From Gordonia sp. KTR9 (lineage in GTDB: Bacteria > Actinomycetota > Actinomycetes > Mycobacteriales > Mycobacteriaceae): a DNA stretch of 64,000 nucleotides. A program made the position numbers and the translations under genes. The notes under the pieces were generated by a model, which saw nothing but the letters and a program-made list of their open reading frames with translations, searched no databases and was not told the DNA's origin. Where the stretch lies: NCBI RefSeq assembly GCF_000143885.2, contig NC_018581.1:2790001-2854000 (forward strand), written 5' to 3'. Shown in pieces: positions 63,607 through 64,000 of the stretch; within the stretch, counting starts at the first letter, position 1; the number at the start of each line of letters is the position of its first letter.

Positions 63607-64000
63607 TCACAGCTGTTCTTCGATGGACCCGGCGAGTTTCTCCGGCTTGGTGGTCGGGGCATACCGCGCGACGACCGACCCGTCCCGGCCGATCAGGAAC
63701 TTGGTGAAGTTCCATTTGATGCGCCCGCCGAGGACGCCGGACTTCTGGTCCCGCAGCCATGCGAACAGCGGGTGGGCGTCGGGACCGTTCACGTCGACCT
63801 TCGCGAACATCGGGAAAGTCACGTCGTAGGTCAGCGAGCAGAAGTTCTTGATCTCGTCCTCGTCACCGGGCTCCTGGTGCCCGAACTGATCGCAGGGAAA
63901 GCCGAGGACGCGCAGCCCCTTGTCGGCGTAGTCGCGGTGCAAGGCCTCCAGGCCGCGGTACTGCGGGGTGAATCCGCACTGCGAGGCGGTGTTCACGATG
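63607..64000 (-). CDS. Glutathione peroxidase-family protein (N-terminus beyond the window)
   Basis: The visible 131 residues begin IVNTASQCGFTPQYRGL, which contains the catalytic Cys; about 30 N-terminal residues lie past the right edge. Further family elements are VLGFPCDQFGHQEPGDEDEI, where Asp replaces the usual Asn of NQFG, and IKWNFTKFLIGRDG with the catalytic Trp. Bacterial members usually use thioredoxin to reduce lipid or hydrogen peroxides. It appears to lead the cluster with the DUF1295 protein and the flavoprotein. Confidence 0.92.
   Translation of the reverse strand, partial: IVNTASQCGFTPQYRGLEALHRDYADKGLRVLGFPCDQFGHQEPGDEDEIKNFCSLTYDVTFPMFAKVDVNGPDAHPLFAWLRDQKSGVLGGRIKWNFTKFLIGRDGSVVARYAPTTKPEKLAGSIEEQL

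Overview
This is high-GC actinobacterial DNA. GTG/TTG starts, many 4-base start/stop overlaps, an ESX/T7SS-type RHS toxin, a DUF3558 lipoprotein and the mixture of housekeeping genes suggest Mycobacteriales (Gordonia/Rhodococcus-like). The genus is an inference. I saw no tRNA, rRNA, integrase, insertion sequence or CRISPR array.

About 1-34.5 kb is a dense anti-phage/restriction island. From the left it holds: (i) a giant minus-strand protein, cut by the window edge, with a transglutaminase-like domain, DUF4011, an SF1 helicase and a Vsr-like nuclease domain; (ii) a 952-aa SF1 helicase whose C-terminus looks like a PLD domain with an eroded HKD motif plus a zinc finger, resembling Mokosh type II; (iii) a three-gene minus-strand cassette (HhH-like protein, glycine-rich membrane protein, small helical protein) with no recognised function; (iv) a divergent, translationally coupled plus-strand operon of DUF6361 protein, PLD-like nuclease (HKE variant) and SNF2-like helicase; (v) a complete class 1 DISARM operon, drmD-drmMI-drmA-drmB-drmC, ending in a vsr endonuclease gene; (vi) a divergent C5-cytosine methyltransferase and an HNH restriction-type endonuclease on the other side of drmD. 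The least explained parts, and the best candidates for something undescribed, are (iii) and (iv), which share one divergent promoter region.

About 34.6-42 kb is mixed: an ADP-ribosylglycohydrolase/dual-specificity-phosphatase fusion, a VWA protein, an NTF2-fold protein, a SAM methyltransferase, a four-helix membrane protein, a uracil-DNA-glycosylase-like protein and a glycine-rich helical protein.

About 41.9-51.6 kb is a T7SS-linked polymorphic toxin locus: DUF3558 lipoprotein, small helical protein, SseB-like protein, WXG100-like helical protein, a 2134-aa RHS toxin, a HEAT-like presumed immunity protein, and an orphan cassette made of a 45-codon toxin tail overlapping a second presumed immunity gene. 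An MFS transporter pseudogene follows.

About 52-64 kb looks like backbone: M23 and M15 peptidases, an ArsR-VOC pair with a visible promoter/operator, a DUF2235 hydrolase, a YCII-ECF sigma pair, a FadD-type acyl-CoA ligase converging on an enoyl-CoA hydratase, a membrane protein, and a glutathione peroxidase/DUF1295/flavoprotein cluster that runs off the right edge.
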